A stretch of DNA of 12,616 nt. It comes from Candidatus Stahliibacteriota bacterium (GTDB lineage Bacteria > Hydrothermota > Tepidihabitantia > SM23-42). The translations under genes were made by a program, and so were the position numbers. The notes beneath the pieces are model-generated. The model had not been told where the DNA came from. It made no database searches and worked only from the letters and a program-made list of their open reading frames with translations. The DNA lies in contig JAUWLY010000046.1 in assembly GCA_030613445.1 (NCBI GenBank), positions 1-12,616 of the forward strand, read 5' to 3'. This document shows, piece after piece, positions 1 through 6,821 of this stretch; the stretch's first letter is position 1, and each line of letters begins with the position of its first letter.

Positions 1-115
1 TCTTCGCTTTCTCATCGTAGTACCGATGCTTCACGCACTGAATGTAGAAAAGATAGAAGAAAAAACCGAATGAAACAAAAAAAATGGAAAAATTAAACAA
101 CTTGGCTCGTTTCAT
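1..115 (-). CDS. ftsI: Penicillin-binding protein FtsI-like, N-terminus only (cut by window edge)
   Basis: Only the first 38 codons are inside the window. They begin at an ATG that overlaps the ftsL stop codon (ATGA at 112-115). The visible peptide starts MKRAKLFNFSIFFVSFGFFF, with a short basic cytoplasmic tail followed by a hydrophobic segment. It then continues YLFYIQCVKHRYYDEKAK, which resembles the segment after the membrane anchor in FtsI/SpoVD-type class B penicillin-binding proteins (consensus roughly RLFxLQVxxHxxYxxxA). Such proteins are septal transpeptidases acting in the periplasm with FtsW and the FtsQLB complex. The order rsmH-ftsL-ftsI is the standard dcw arrangement and supports the call. 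The transpeptidase domain itself is not visible, so a different single-pass division protein cannot be fully excluded. Confidence 0.75.
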   Translation of the reverse strand, partial: MKRAKLFNFSIFFVSFGFFFYLFYIQCVKHRYYDEKAK

Positions 116-363
116 TTCACAACACCTAATATGTCATCTTCACCAGGGAAGAAAAACCCTTTTTTCTTAGCAGCTTCTTCGATCTTCGCCAGATTTGCCA
201 GATTCATCACTTCGAATTCAAGAACTTCTTCCTGGTTACGCAATTCAACTACGCGGTTCTTTAAATTCTCCTTTCTCACTTCTAACTTTACCAATTCACT
301 CTCGATATAAACAAGTGAAAAAAGAAAGAAAATAACAGCAAGAAATATTAAGACAACACGCAT
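112..363 (-). CDS. ftsL: FtsL-like cell-division protein
   Basis: A small protein of 83 residues with the layout of FtsL. It has almost no cytoplasmic tail, one transmembrane helix (about residues 3-20), and then a charged coiled-coil-like segment (about 22-66) rich in Glu, Lys, Leu and Val. The end resembles the FtsL/DivIC C-terminus (IEEAAKKKGFFFPGEDD; compare A..lGm..P). FtsL forms a complex with FtsB and FtsQ that activates septal peptidoglycan synthesis by FtsW/FtsI. The family is poorly conserved in sequence, so the call rests on topology and position between rsmH and ftsI. The ATG at 361-363 lies inside rsmH (16-base overlap) and is preceded by GGTGA at a suitable distance. The stop overlaps the next start as ATGA. 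Both junctions imply translational coupling. Confidence 0.75.
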   Translation of the reverse strand: MRVVLIFLAVIFFLFSLVYIESELVKLEVRKENLKNRVVELRNQEEVLEFEVMNLANLAKIEEAAKKKGFFFPGEDDILGVVK

Positions 364-1226
364 TTTTCACCAATCCTCAATTTTGCACTACGCGCCCGGC
401 GATTGGCTCTGATTTCATCTTCGGTTGGTCTCAAGATCTTCTTGTTCAACAGCAATATCTTGCCACTTTTGTACAGATCCCGGAAGGTGTTTTTGACGAT
501 CCTGTCCTCACCTGAGTGATAGGAAATCACAACTATCCGACCGCTGGGTTCGAGGTGGTCTAGCGCCACAGTAAGACCCAGTTTGAGATTTTCCAGTTCA
601 TCGTTAACCCAAATCCGTAATGCCTGAAACACCTTGTGGAGATTCTTCTTAAGAAATCTTTTAGGGGTTACGCTATCTACTAGCCGACGTAAATCCAAGG
701 TCGTCTTCAATGCTTTTCTCTGTTTGTATATCTCAGCACCAATCCTCCGGCAACTATGTACATCACCGTATTCCTTAAGCACCTTGATTATCTCAGGCTG
801 TGGTGCGTATTCTAGTTTTTGAAGCAAAGGTGGAGTCTCTGACGACATTGCCATTGACAAAACTCCATCCCGCTCAAAGCTAAAACCCCGCGCCGCAGTT
901 GTGAGCTGAAAATATGATACGCCAAGATCAAACAAAACACCGACTAAGCCTTTAATTCTGAGTTTATTTAGAATTAAACCTAGGTTGATAAAGTTGTCAT
1001 CGAACAGCAAACATCGATCTCGATAAGGTTCAGTCCTCTGCTTAGCGTATTCGAATGCATCCTCATCCCACTCAAGACCTACGAACTTAGCCCGTTCAGT
1101 TCTCTGTAACATGGCAAGAAGATGACCAGCACCACCCACTGTACAATCACAGAAATAGCCGCGGTCTTTTTCCAAGTTCATAAACCTGAGCACTTCATCC
1201 AATAAAACAGGTTGATGAAAGTGCAT
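348..1226 (-). CDS. rsmH: 16S rRNA (cytosine1402-N4)-methyltransferase RsmH, divergent
   Basis: A protein of 292 residues, near the usual length (about 300), which in this family methylates N4 of C1402 in the ribosomal P site using S-adenosylmethionine. Recognisable parts are the N-terminus HQPVLLDEVL (residues 4-13), the SAM loop CTVGGAGH (28-35), DLGVSYFQL (100-108), RGFSFERDG (113-121), VFQALRIWVNDEL (199-211) and ISYHSGEDRIVK (234-245). Several positions depart from the norm. The usual VDGTFGGGGHS reads CDCTVGGAGHL, and the usual DGPLDMRMD reads DGVLSMAMS (120-128), losing both acidic residues and the Arg. The start is supported by the conserved N-terminus and an AAAAGG just upstream. The gene follows the STAS gene by 23 bases and overlaps ftsL by 16, so it belongs to the mraZ operon. 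The family is certain. Whether activity is normal is open. Confidence 0.93.
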   Translation of the reverse strand: MHFHQPVLLDEVLRFMNLEKDRGYFCDCTVGGAGHLLAMLQRTERAKFVGLEWDEDAFEYAKQRTEPYRDRCLLFDDNFINLGLILNKLRIKGLVGVLFDLGVSYFQLTTAARGFSFERDGVLSMAMSSETPPLLQKLEYAPQPEIIKVLKEYGDVHSCRRIGAEIYKQRKALKTTLDLRRLVDSVTPKRFLKKNLHKVFQALRIWVNDELENLKLGLTVALDHLEPSGRIVVISYHSGEDRIVKNTFRDLYKSGKILLLNKKILRPTEDEIRANRRARSAKLRIGEKCVLS

Positions 1227-1249
1227 ACCTTTTCGTCGCCCTCATGGAT

Positions 1250-1591
1250 TTACATAAAACTTTTCAATGCGGCTCGTTTGGATGGGAATATCTCAAAGGG
1301 GTAAAAGCCATACAACCTAAGAATGTCATACAGGTAGGGTGACACATTTACAAGCTTAATGTCGCCACCTAGTCCCTTGAATTTCTTCTGGTAATCAATC
1401 AACTGTCCGACAATTTTGTAATTGATGTGGCTGACCCGTGAAAGGTCGAGTATTATATTGAAGTCACCTAACTGTATCATATTCTTGAATTGTTCCTCTA
1501 TTGTCCCAAATTCTTCTTCGTTTATCTCACCTGTGGGCGAGAAGAATGAGACCTTTTTATCTTTCACTGCCTCAACGGCCTGTATTCTCAT
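1250..1591 (-). CDS. STAS-domain protein (anti-sigma-factor antagonist fold) within the dcw cluster
   Basis: A 113-residue single-domain protein with the SpoIIAA-like pattern. It has a beta-strand pair up to GEI (residues 21-23), then a helix. Next come the strand FNIILDLSRVSHIN (44-57), a helix from about 59-72, GGDIKLVNVSPYLYDILRLYGF (75-96) and a C-terminal helix. In classical antagonists the loop reads D-S-S-G and its second Ser is phosphorylated by an anti-sigma kinase. Here the aligned residues are N57-Y58-K59-I60, so that switch is missing. A constitutive binding module or a non-sigma partner is therefore more likely than a phospho-switch (inference). The start is set by a strong AAGGAGG upstream and lies inside mraZ (20-base overlap). 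rsmH follows after 23 bases. No kinase or sigma gene is nearby. The domain call is good; the role in the division cluster is unknown. Confidence 0.8.
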   Translation of the reverse strand: MRIQAVEAVKDKKVSFFSPTGEINEEEFGTIEEQFKNMIQLGDFNIILDLSRVSHINYKIVGQLIDYQKKFKGLGGDIKLVNVSPYLYDILRLYGFYPFEIFPSKRAALKSFM

Positions 1592-2054
1592 TTTGCCTCC
1601 TTCTCAAATCTTCAATGCTTTCTGAATCATCGAGATAATTTCTTTCTATCTCTTTACTGAATTTATCATATTGTTCAGGCGACCATAGAGTGAAATAATC
1701 TATTTCACCAACGATAATAACATCTTTCGTGATACCTGAATGTTCAAGTAGGAAATTAGGGACCAGGATTCTACCCTGGTTATCTAGATGGTCTTCTTTG
1801 ATCCCAAAGGTGAAGTGACGTCGGTACCGACGCGATTGCGAACGGTCCATAGATAGTGTTAACAATTCACTATCCTCAACTGATTCCCAAGTCTTCAGTG
1901 CGTAGATGGCTATTTCACGGTCATACCCGGGTGTTAATATCAGCTTCCCACTAGATTCCTTGTTGAGCACACTCCGGAACTGACTTGGGATTGCCAAGCG
2001 CTTCCGATCATCAATTGCATGCTTGTAAAAGCCTCTAAACCGTATTTGCCCCAT
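1572..2054 (-). CDS. mraZ: Transcriptional regulator MraZ
   Basis: A 160-residue protein with two SpoVT-AbrB-type swapped-hairpin motifs, DDRKRLAIPSQFR (residues 15-27) and DNQGRILVPNFLL (91-103), the hallmark of MraZ. The family forms ring-shaped oligomers, binds short direct repeats upstream of its own gene and controls the dcw operon. It usually has about 140-150 residues; the extra length here is a charged C-terminal tail (about 140-160, rich in Glu, Asp and Arg). It heads the dcw unit and overlaps the STAS gene by 20 bases. A consensus-like promoter and TGG repeats lie directly upstream, with the last repeat covering the start codon, so autoregulation is likely. The ATG at 2052-2054 is supported by GGGGA four bases upstream and by the conserved N-terminal distance to the first AbrB motif. 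Confidence 0.95.
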   Translation of the reverse strand: MGQIRFRGFYKHAIDDRKRLAIPSQFRSVLNKESSGKLILTPGYDREIAIYALKTWESVEDSELLTLSMDRSQSRRYRRHFTFGIKEDHLDNQGRILVPNFLLEHSGITKDVIIVGEIDYFTLWSPEQYDKFSKEIERNYLDDSESIEDLRRRQNENTGR

Positions 2055-2073
2055 TTTTCCCCATTTCGTACCA
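2049..2073 (-). promoter_or_regulatory. Putative MraZ operator: three direct TGG repeats with 10-bp period
   Basis: Read on the minus strand, the units are TGGTA (2073-2069), TGGGG (2063-2059) and TGGGG (2053-2049), each separated by five A-rich bases. This matches the TGGGN repeats with 5-nt spacers described for the E. coli mraZ promoter. The first unit uses the last base of the -10 box, the middle one supplies the Shine-Dalgarno-like GGGG, and the third includes the mraZ ATG. Bound MraZ would cover the transcription start, ribosome site and start codon. Confidence 0.75.
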
Positions 2074-2100
2074 TTTTACACATTATTTGATATTTGTCAA
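2073..2100 (-). promoter_or_regulatory. Sigma70-type promoter of mraZ / dcw operon
   Basis: On the minus strand, TTGACA (2100-2095) is followed by 16 bases and then TAAAAT (2078-2073), next to an AT-rich upstream stretch. Transcription would start near 2066, giving a leader of only about 12 bases before the mraZ ATG. It sits in the 203-bp gap after rsmB, which fits a new transcription unit beginning here. Confidence 0.75.
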
Positions 2101-2257
2101 GAGGCAGTTGTATTTAAATTAAGAAGTAAGTCTTGATATTTCGTGACTTTTTTTGTGGTGGCTATATTCTCTCTATACTTTTACGGGTTTTCTCAACAAT
2201 TGATAGAAAAAATGCTTTTTGTTAAAAGTAAGCGTTAAGTTATTGATACGGCACAAG

Positions 2258-3514
2258 TCATTTCAATCTTTTCAAACGGGCAGCAAAAACACCATCAGTA
2301 TAATATGTACCAGGCAAAACCTTTAAGTAGGTATCACCAAACGATACGAAAGAGCTCGCTGGTTCAACGACGAAGTTGGAGTTGTTCTTAATAAACAATT
2401 CAACAACCTCCTCATTTTCCTCAGGTAAGATACTACAAGTGCAATATACCAAAGATCCATCAACTTTCAGAAACGTAGCAGCATTAGAAATCAAATCATA
2501 TTGCAACCTCGCCAGTCTCTTTATCACTTTGCTGTTAACTCGCTCTTTAACTTCTGGCCTTTTTGCAATAACACCTGAATTACTACATGGGGCGTCGATA
2601 AGAACTTTGTCAATCCCTTCAATTGAAAAGTTCCTGCCATCTGCAAGAATCGGTTTTATAATATTAAGGCTGAGGCGACTGGAATTTTCAACAACCATCT
2701 TCATCCTTACTTCGCTGATTTCAATAGCAAGTATCATACCCTGGTTTTTCATCATCTCAGCCATGTATGTCGATTTGCTCCCGGGCGCGGCGCAAAGATC
2801 GACAACCTTATCACCAGACTGAGGAGCCATTAGGTGACAGACTAATCCCTGTGCTTCATCATGGATCGAAATGTAACCATCTTTCATTACCTGGCTATTG
2901 ATGATAGTTCCAAGACGGCTTACCGCCTTGAATTCAGGAAACCAATTGGCTTGCTTATGATCAATATCTATCTCGTCTAGTTTCTGTTCAGCTTCTTCAA
3001 TACTGTTTTTCAATAGGTTAATTCTGATGTAGGGAGTTGGTCTGATCTTGAATGATTCTATTATCTTCTCCCCCTCAACTGGATAAGCATCAACGATATT
3101 TCTGAAAACCCATGCGCGCGGTATCCGTAAGGCCTGGACTTTCTTGTTCCTAATAATACCCCTTAGTATCGCATTTATCAAACCCCTTTCCTTGATCGTC
3201 CTGCCGAAATTCACAGCTTCATTTACAATCGCGTATATTGGTATTCGATCCAAGAAGAGATACTGGTACACGGCGATCCTCAACACATTTTTTAAGATGA
3301 TATCAAGCGATATAAAATCACCATCATAGGTTTCCCCAATAATGTGATCAATATCTTCCCGGTGTCTTAATGTGCCAAAAGCAAGTTCATTGGCCAAAGA
3401 CCTGTCTTCTTCTGTCAGTTCTTCTTTTTCAAATATCTTACCAAGCGCATCTTTGAGATTAATGCCTTCATCTACTTCACATATAGCGTCAATTGCCGCC
3501 TGTCGCGCATTCAT
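2258..3514 (-). CDS. rsmB: 16S rRNA (cytosine967-C5)-methyltransferase RsmB
   Basis: A 418-residue protein, the usual RsmB length. The N-terminal part (about 1-125) is the NusB-like RNA-binding helical domain, with DRSLANELAFGTLRH at 37-51. The C-terminal Rossmann methyltransferase domain holds the SAM motif VVDLCAAPGSK (237-247), motif IV DAPCSNSGVIAKRPEVKER (307-325, with the release Cys310) and motif VI YCTCSILPEEN (357-367, with catalytic Cys360). The end, DGVFAARLKR (408-417), is also typical. The family transfers a methyl group from SAM to C5 of C967 in 16S rRNA. The start overlaps the fmt stop as ATGA (3511-3514), so it is the last gene of yajC-def-fmt-rsmB, a common pairing. No strong terminator follows; only a weak AT-rich hairpin is seen near 2206-2233. 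Confidence 0.95.
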   Translation of the reverse strand: MNARQAAIDAICEVDEGINLKDALGKIFEKEELTEEDRSLANELAFGTLRHREDIDHIIGETYDGDFISLDIILKNVLRIAVYQYLFLDRIPIYAIVNEAVNFGRTIKERGLINAILRGIIRNKKVQALRIPRAWVFRNIVDAYPVEGEKIIESFKIRPTPYIRINLLKNSIEEAEQKLDEIDIDHKQANWFPEFKAVSRLGTIINSQVMKDGYISIHDEAQGLVCHLMAPQSGDKVVDLCAAPGSKSTYMAEMMKNQGMILAIEISEVRMKMVVENSSRLSLNIIKPILADGRNFSIEGIDKVLIDAPCSNSGVIAKRPEVKERVNSKVIKRLARLQYDLISNAATFLKVDGSLVYCTCSILPEENEEVVELFIKNNSNFVVEPASSFVSFGDTYLKVLPGTYYTDGVFAARLKRLK

Positions 3515-4428
3515 CCAATCAGCTCTCCTTCTTTTATACGAAAACCATTTTTGAAATCGAGACCAGACATACGGGATCTGTCCTGAGGGTGCACACGTTT
3601 CAAAATAACCGACCCATCAAGAGTCCCAACATACAAATTCTTCTTGTCAACATGTATTGTCCTCGGCGTAAAACTTTCACAACCACATACGACATCGATA
3701 ATTTTAAGTTCCCTATCTCGGAATGTGGTTTTTGCTCCAGGTCGGGGTGACAAAGCCCTTACCAGATTTACTGTTTTCTCGGTGTTCTCATACCAATTGA
3801 TAATCATCTCGCTCTTCTTGATCTTAGGAGCATAACTCATCTCCCCCTCATTCTGCTGTATCATCTCGTATCTTTCAGTCTCAATAGATTCAATAGCTTT
3901 GATCATCAAATCAGCACCAAGTTCCGATAATCGAGTTTTGAGCGAACCGTAATTCTCATCAGGTTTGATCTCAAGTATTTCTTGAAGAATTATTTTTCCG
4001 TGGTCGATCTTCTCATCCATAAAGAAAATTGTGATGCCGCTTTTCTTCTCACCGGCCATAATCGCCCTTTGGATAGGCGCTGCACCACGGTATTTCGGTA
4101 ACAGCGAAGGGTGGATATTTATACCACCCAGACTTGGTACTTTAAGCAATTCACCGCTCAATATGTGTCCGTATGCTGATAAAACAAAAAGATTAGGCTT
4201 AAGTTTAATAAGATCACGAATAAACACATCACTGTTTGGATCGTCTGGAGTAAACAGGCCTATGCCTTGATCCTGTACCCACTCTGCACTTTCAGGTAAA
4301 GACCTGAGTAACCCTCTGCCTTTTGGCCTTGGCTTTGTCGCCACGACACCGAGCAGCACAAAGCTGTCGTGCAATCTTTTTATAATGGGCAAAGAAAATT
4401 GTCCTGAACCAAAAAATATTATTTTCAT
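3511..4428 (-). CDS. fmt: Methionyl-tRNA formyltransferase
   Basis: A 305-residue protein (family about 310) that transfers a formyl group from 10-formyl-tetrahydrofolate to Met-tRNAfMet for translation initiation. The N-terminal formyltransferase domain carries the catalytic set INIHPSLLPKYRGAAPIQ (103-120, with Asn104 and His106) and Asp142 in MDEKIDHG (137-144), where most members read MDEGLDTG. The C-terminal OB-fold domain spans about residues 205-305 and includes ALSPRPGAKTTF. Near residues 33-40, KPRPKGRGL corresponds to the flexible tRNA-binding loop, which usually begins with PDRPAGRG. The ATG overlaps the def stop (ATGA, 4425-4428), and its own stop overlaps the rsmB start in the same way. 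The neighbouring deformylase later removes the group this enzyme adds. Confidence 0.96.
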   Translation of the reverse strand: MKIIFFGSGQFSLPIIKRLHDSFVLLGVVATKPRPKGRGLLRSLPESAEWVQDQGIGLFTPDDPNSDVFIRDLIKLKPNLFVLSAYGHILSGELLKVPSLGGINIHPSLLPKYRGAAPIQRAIMAGEKKSGITIFFMDEKIDHGKIILQEILEIKPDENYGSLKTRLSELGADLMIKAIESIETERYEMIQQNEGEMSYAPKIKKSEMIINWYENTEKTVNLVRALSPRPGAKTTFRDRELKIIDVVCGCESFTPRTIHVDKKNLYVGTLDGSVILKRVHPQDRSRMSGLDFKNGFRIKEGELIG

Positions 4429-4937
4429 TTCGTCTCTACGCTGGTGTTCAAATTAGCTAAATAGTCCCTTATCACTTGTTCATCCTCTTTGTTAGCATGA
4501 TCGATAAACACAACACCGTTCAAGTGATCGATTTCGTGCTGGATCGCTCTTGCCAATAACCCGCTACTTTCGTATATAATATCCTCATTATACAGATTCT
4601 TCGCGTGCAGTCGAACCTTCTCATATCTTGTTATTTGCAGGTATAATTCCGGGAAACTCAAGCAACCCTCTTCTTCAACGACCGCTCCTTCTTGATCGAG
4701 GATTTTAGGGTTAATAAAAACTTCTGGTGTCGGCATGTCTTCACGGGGTGTTGTGTTTAGAACAAAAACCTGCACCTGTGAGCCCACCTGATTCGCGGCA
4801 AGACCTAAGCCATCCTCTTTTTTCAGTGTCTCTATCATGTCATCGGACAAGTCAACTATTTCCTTTGATATTTTCTCGACTGACAGACATCGTTTTCTCA
4901 AAATACTCTCAGGATATTTTAGTATTTTTAAAACCAC
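4425..4937 (-). CDS. def: Peptide deformylase
   Basis: A 170-residue metalloenzyme that removes the formyl group from the first Met of nascent proteins. All three family motifs are intact: GLGLAANQ (residues 43-50), EEGCLSFP (89-96, metal ligand Cys92) and QHEIDHLNG (133-141, metal ligands His134 and His138, catalytic Glu135). The start is GTG, not ATG. An in-frame stop lies two codons upstream, and the residues that follow (VLKILKYPESILR) match the usual N-terminus, so GTG at 4937-4935 is the best choice although the ribosome site (CGAGA) is weak. It lies 70 bases after yajC with no clear promoter between, and overlaps fmt by 4 bases, so it is probably co-transcribed from the yajC promoter. 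Confidence 0.96.
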   Translation of the reverse strand: MVLKILKYPESILRKRCLSVEKISKEIVDLSDDMIETLKKEDGLGLAANQVGSQVQVFVLNTTPREDMPTPEVFINPKILDQEGAVVEEEGCLSFPELYLQITRYEKVRLHAKNLYNEDIIYESSGLLARAIQHEIDHLNGVVFIDHANKEDEQVIRDYLANLNTSVETK

Positions 4938-5007
4938 GTTTCATCTCGATTGCACAGACAGATCAAAGGACACAGGTGGTCCATTATCAGTCGATTGTTA
5001 TTCCTTG

Positions 5008-5331
5008 TTAAGAGCCTCTTGTTTTATCCAATTTGCCAGCAATGTGGCTTTTTTCAATTTCAACCTTCACACCATCAGCGATTACAACAATGACAGTGTG
5101 CTCCTTTACATTGGCTATCGTGCCGTGGATACCTGAAGAGGTAATAACTTGATCTCCGCGGTTGAGCGCCTGGAGCAGTTTCTGATGTTTCTTCTGCCTT
5201 TTTTGCTGGGGCCGAATCAAAAGAAAATAGAACACAACAAAAATGAGAACTAGCGGCAACAGACTGAGCAAAGGGTTACCTTGCTGCTGTCCACCTTGTT
5301 CACATGATTGCTGAAAAAGCGATAATAGCAT
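5008..5331 (-). CDS. yajC: Preprotein translocase accessory subunit YajC
   Basis: A 107-residue single-pass membrane protein of usual length. A Gln/Gly-rich N-terminus (about 7-19) is followed by a transmembrane helix (about 20-39). The hallmark LLIRPQQKRQKKHQKLLQAL (37-56) comes next, and then the conserved cytoplasmic part GDQVITSSGIHGTI (59-72). YajC associates with SecDF-YidC and supports Sec-dependent export at the inner membrane. A strong AAAGGAGA lies at the right distance from the ATG at 5331-5329. It is the first gene of the unit with def, fmt and rsmB and has its own consensus-like promoter. secD, secF and tgt, frequent neighbours elsewhere, are not in the window. Confidence 0.95.
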   Translation of the reverse strand: MLLSLFQQSCEQGGQQQGNPLLSLLPLVLIFVVFYFLLIRPQQKRQKKHQKLLQALNRGDQVITSSGIHGTIANVKEHTVIVVIADGVKVEIEKSHIAGKLDKTRGS

Positions 5332-5358
5332 TATTTTCTCCTTTCTACCGTAGTTGTT

Positions 5359-5386
5359 ATTATATACATTTTCTTCGACAAGTCAA
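5359..5386 (-). promoter_or_regulatory. Sigma70-type promoter of yajC-def-fmt-rsmB
   Basis: On the minus strand, TTGACT (5386-5381) lies 16 bases before a perfect TATAAT (5364-5359). The -35 box starts two bases after the surE stop codon. Transcription would begin near 5352, leaving a leader of about 20 bases with a strong Shine-Dalgarno (AAAGGAGA). This is a leadered promoter, unlike the three in this window that abut a start codon. Confidence 0.75.
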
Positions 5387-5388
5387 GT

Positions 5389-6126
5389 TCATCTTGTGAT
5401 CTTTAGATATCCCTGCAAAGTTTGCATACCCTCGTAGTCTGTAAGATCAAGTTTAAGAGGGGTTATCGACACATAATGCTCTTTGAGCGCTTTAAAATCA
5501 GTATCTGCGGCAATCTTGCAGGAAAGCGTACCGTCTATAACACTGTACATCACGTTTTTCTGTTCATTGTTTCTTATGACCTTGTCACGGTAAATACGCT
5601 TCCCCATTTTCGTAATTCTTTCACCTTTGATTACACCATCCGGGATATTAACGTTGAGTATGACACGTTTTATCTTGGAGGTGATTATGCGCGCAACCAG
5701 ATCGCGGGAATATGATACGGCACCAGAAAAGTCATTATAGTCACGAGAGGAGAGAGAAACGGCGATAGAATTAATCCCTAAAGTAGCTCCTTGTAAAGCA
5801 GCGGCTACAGTTCCTGAATAGAAAACATCACTGCCCATATTCGGACCGTGATTTATTCCAGCAATAACCATCGCGATATCTTCCTTAATCAAATCATGAT
5901 AGGCAAGCAGAACGCAGTCAGTTGGAGTTCCATCTATTGTGTAGAACTTGTCGCGAATCTTCTCAACCCTTATCGGCCGTCTCAGTGTTAGCGAATGACT
6001 TGCGCCGCTCTGTTGAAAACGCGGTGCGACTGCAAAAACGTCAAACTCTTTCTTCAGCTCCCGGTGTAAAGCCTGAAAACCAAGAGCATCATAACCATCA
6101 TCATTAGTCAATAATATCAGCGCCAT
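5389..6126 (-). CDS. surE: 5'/3'-nucleotidase SurE (survival protein)
   Basis: A 245-residue protein (family about 250) that dephosphorylates nucleoside monophosphates with a divalent metal and is linked to stationary-phase survival. The N-terminal Rossmann-like core carries the metal site ILLTNDDGYDA (4-14, Asp9 and Asp10), Ser40 in APRFQQSGASHSLT and Asn92 in AGINHGPNMGSDVFYSGTVA (89-108), all intact. The C-terminal part includes FSGAVSYSRDLVAR and NVNIPD, as is usual. The ATG at 6126-6124 overlaps the end of the glycosyltransferase by 10 bases and is preceded by GGTGGGG, so the two are translationally coupled. Its stop lies just before the yajC promoter. Substrate range cannot be read from sequence. 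Confidence 0.95.
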   Translation of the reverse strand: MALILLTNDDGYDALGFQALHRELKKEFDVFAVAPRFQQSGASHSLTLRRPIRVEKIRDKFYTIDGTPTDCVLLAYHDLIKEDIAMVIAGINHGPNMGSDVFYSGTVAAALQGATLGINSIAVSLSSRDYNDFSGAVSYSRDLVARIITSKIKRVILNVNIPDGVIKGERITKMGKRIYRDKVIRNNEQKNVMYSVIDGTLSCKIAADTDFKALKEHYVSITPLKLDLTDYEGMQTLQGYLKITR

Positions 6127-6788
6127 AAAAACCCCACCGCCATCATCAAAAAACGCAATGTATCAATAAAGGGCTTGATATGACTCTTTTCCTTATCATA
6201 AACCGTTGTTATCGGCATAGAACCTATACGGTACTTAAGCCGTGCCGCCTTGATGACCATTTCTGATTCGGTCTGATAATTATTCGTTCTCAGAATGAGT
6301 CTATCGAATATTGCTAAATCAATAAAACGAAAGCCACATTGAACATCTACCAGATGAGAATCAGCGAGTAATGACACAACAAGTGACGTTGTCCGATTGA
6401 CTAACTGCCTAAGCTTAGGCATGCTTTTCATATTGTAACGGAAACCTATTATCATGTCAAACTTATCCTTATCTTTTAGAAAACCATTCATTTCAGCAGC
6501 CTTGTGTTGCCCATCAGCATCAAGCGTGAATACCCGGTTGATGTGTTTACTCCGGGCAACTTCAAAACCATGTTTCAACGCTGCTCCCTTACCTAAATTT
6601 TTTTTGTGGGTGACCAAGGTCACATCAAAACACCCTACAATCTCACCTGTTTTGTCAAACGAACCGTCATTGACCACAATGATATTTTCTGGTCCAGCAC
6701 CTTGCGTGATAATATCTTCAATCAAAGAACCTATCGTCTCTTCCACATTAAACGCTGGGATGACGACACCAATATACTCTAAATCCAC
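6117..6788 (-). CDS. Family 2 glycosyltransferase (dolichol-phosphate mannosyltransferase-like)
   Basis: A soluble GT-A enzyme of 223 residues with the start chosen here. Motifs are IGVVIPAFNVEETI near the N-terminus, VVNDGSFDKT (nucleotide binding, about residue 41), NLGKGAALKHG (64-74) and the metal site LDADGQH (Asp90, Asp92). A conserved VQCGFRFID and an acceptor-side NYQTESEMVIKA follow. This resembles the DPM1/polyprenyl-phosphate sugar transferase group that moves a sugar from a nucleotide donor to a lipid carrier; donor and acceptor are unknown. There are three possible starts. TTG at 6821 is itself the -35 box of a promoter. ATG at 6803 lies between the boxes. GTG at 6788 lies exactly 5 nt after the -10 box and fits a leaderless message, so it is preferred; translation from the first two would need transcripts from farther upstream. 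It overlaps surE by 10 bases. Confidence 0.9.
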   Translation of the reverse strand: MDLEYIGVVIPAFNVEETIGSLIEDIITQGAGPENIIVVNDGSFDKTGEIVGCFDVTLVTHKKNLGKGAALKHGFEVARSKHINRVFTLDADGQHKAAEMNGFLKDKDKFDMIIGFRYNMKSMPKLRQLVNRTTSLVVSLLADSHLVDVQCGFRFIDLAIFDRLILRTNNYQTESEMVIKAARLKYRIGSMPITTVYDKEKSHIKPFIDTLRFLMMAVGFLWR

Positions 6789-6793
6789 ATCCG

Positions 6794-6821
6794 ATTTTAC
6801 CATACTTTCCGGAAATGTCAA
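6794..6821 (-). promoter_or_regulatory. Sigma70-type promoter of the glycosyltransferase-surE unit
   Basis: On the minus strand, a perfect TTGACA (6821-6816), 16 bases, then TAAAAT (6799-6794). The GTG at 6788 begins after only five more bases (CGGAT), the same geometry as the two promoters between 8236 and 8301. The promoter lies within what would otherwise be read as coding sequence, which argues against the longer start of the glycosyltransferase. Confidence 0.65.

Noticed and set aside
2206..2233. Possible rho-independent terminator after rsmB (GCTT...AAGC stem then a T-rich run on the minus strand)
   Set aside because: The stem has only about four outer pairs before mismatches and is AT-rich. 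It is too weak to list as a terminator, although a transcript end is expected somewhere in this gap.
4938..5007. GGAC/GTCC hairpin in the yajC-def gap as a terminator or attenuator
   Set aside because: Only four base pairs and no U-tract; def has no separate promoter that I can see, so read-through from yajC is more likely.
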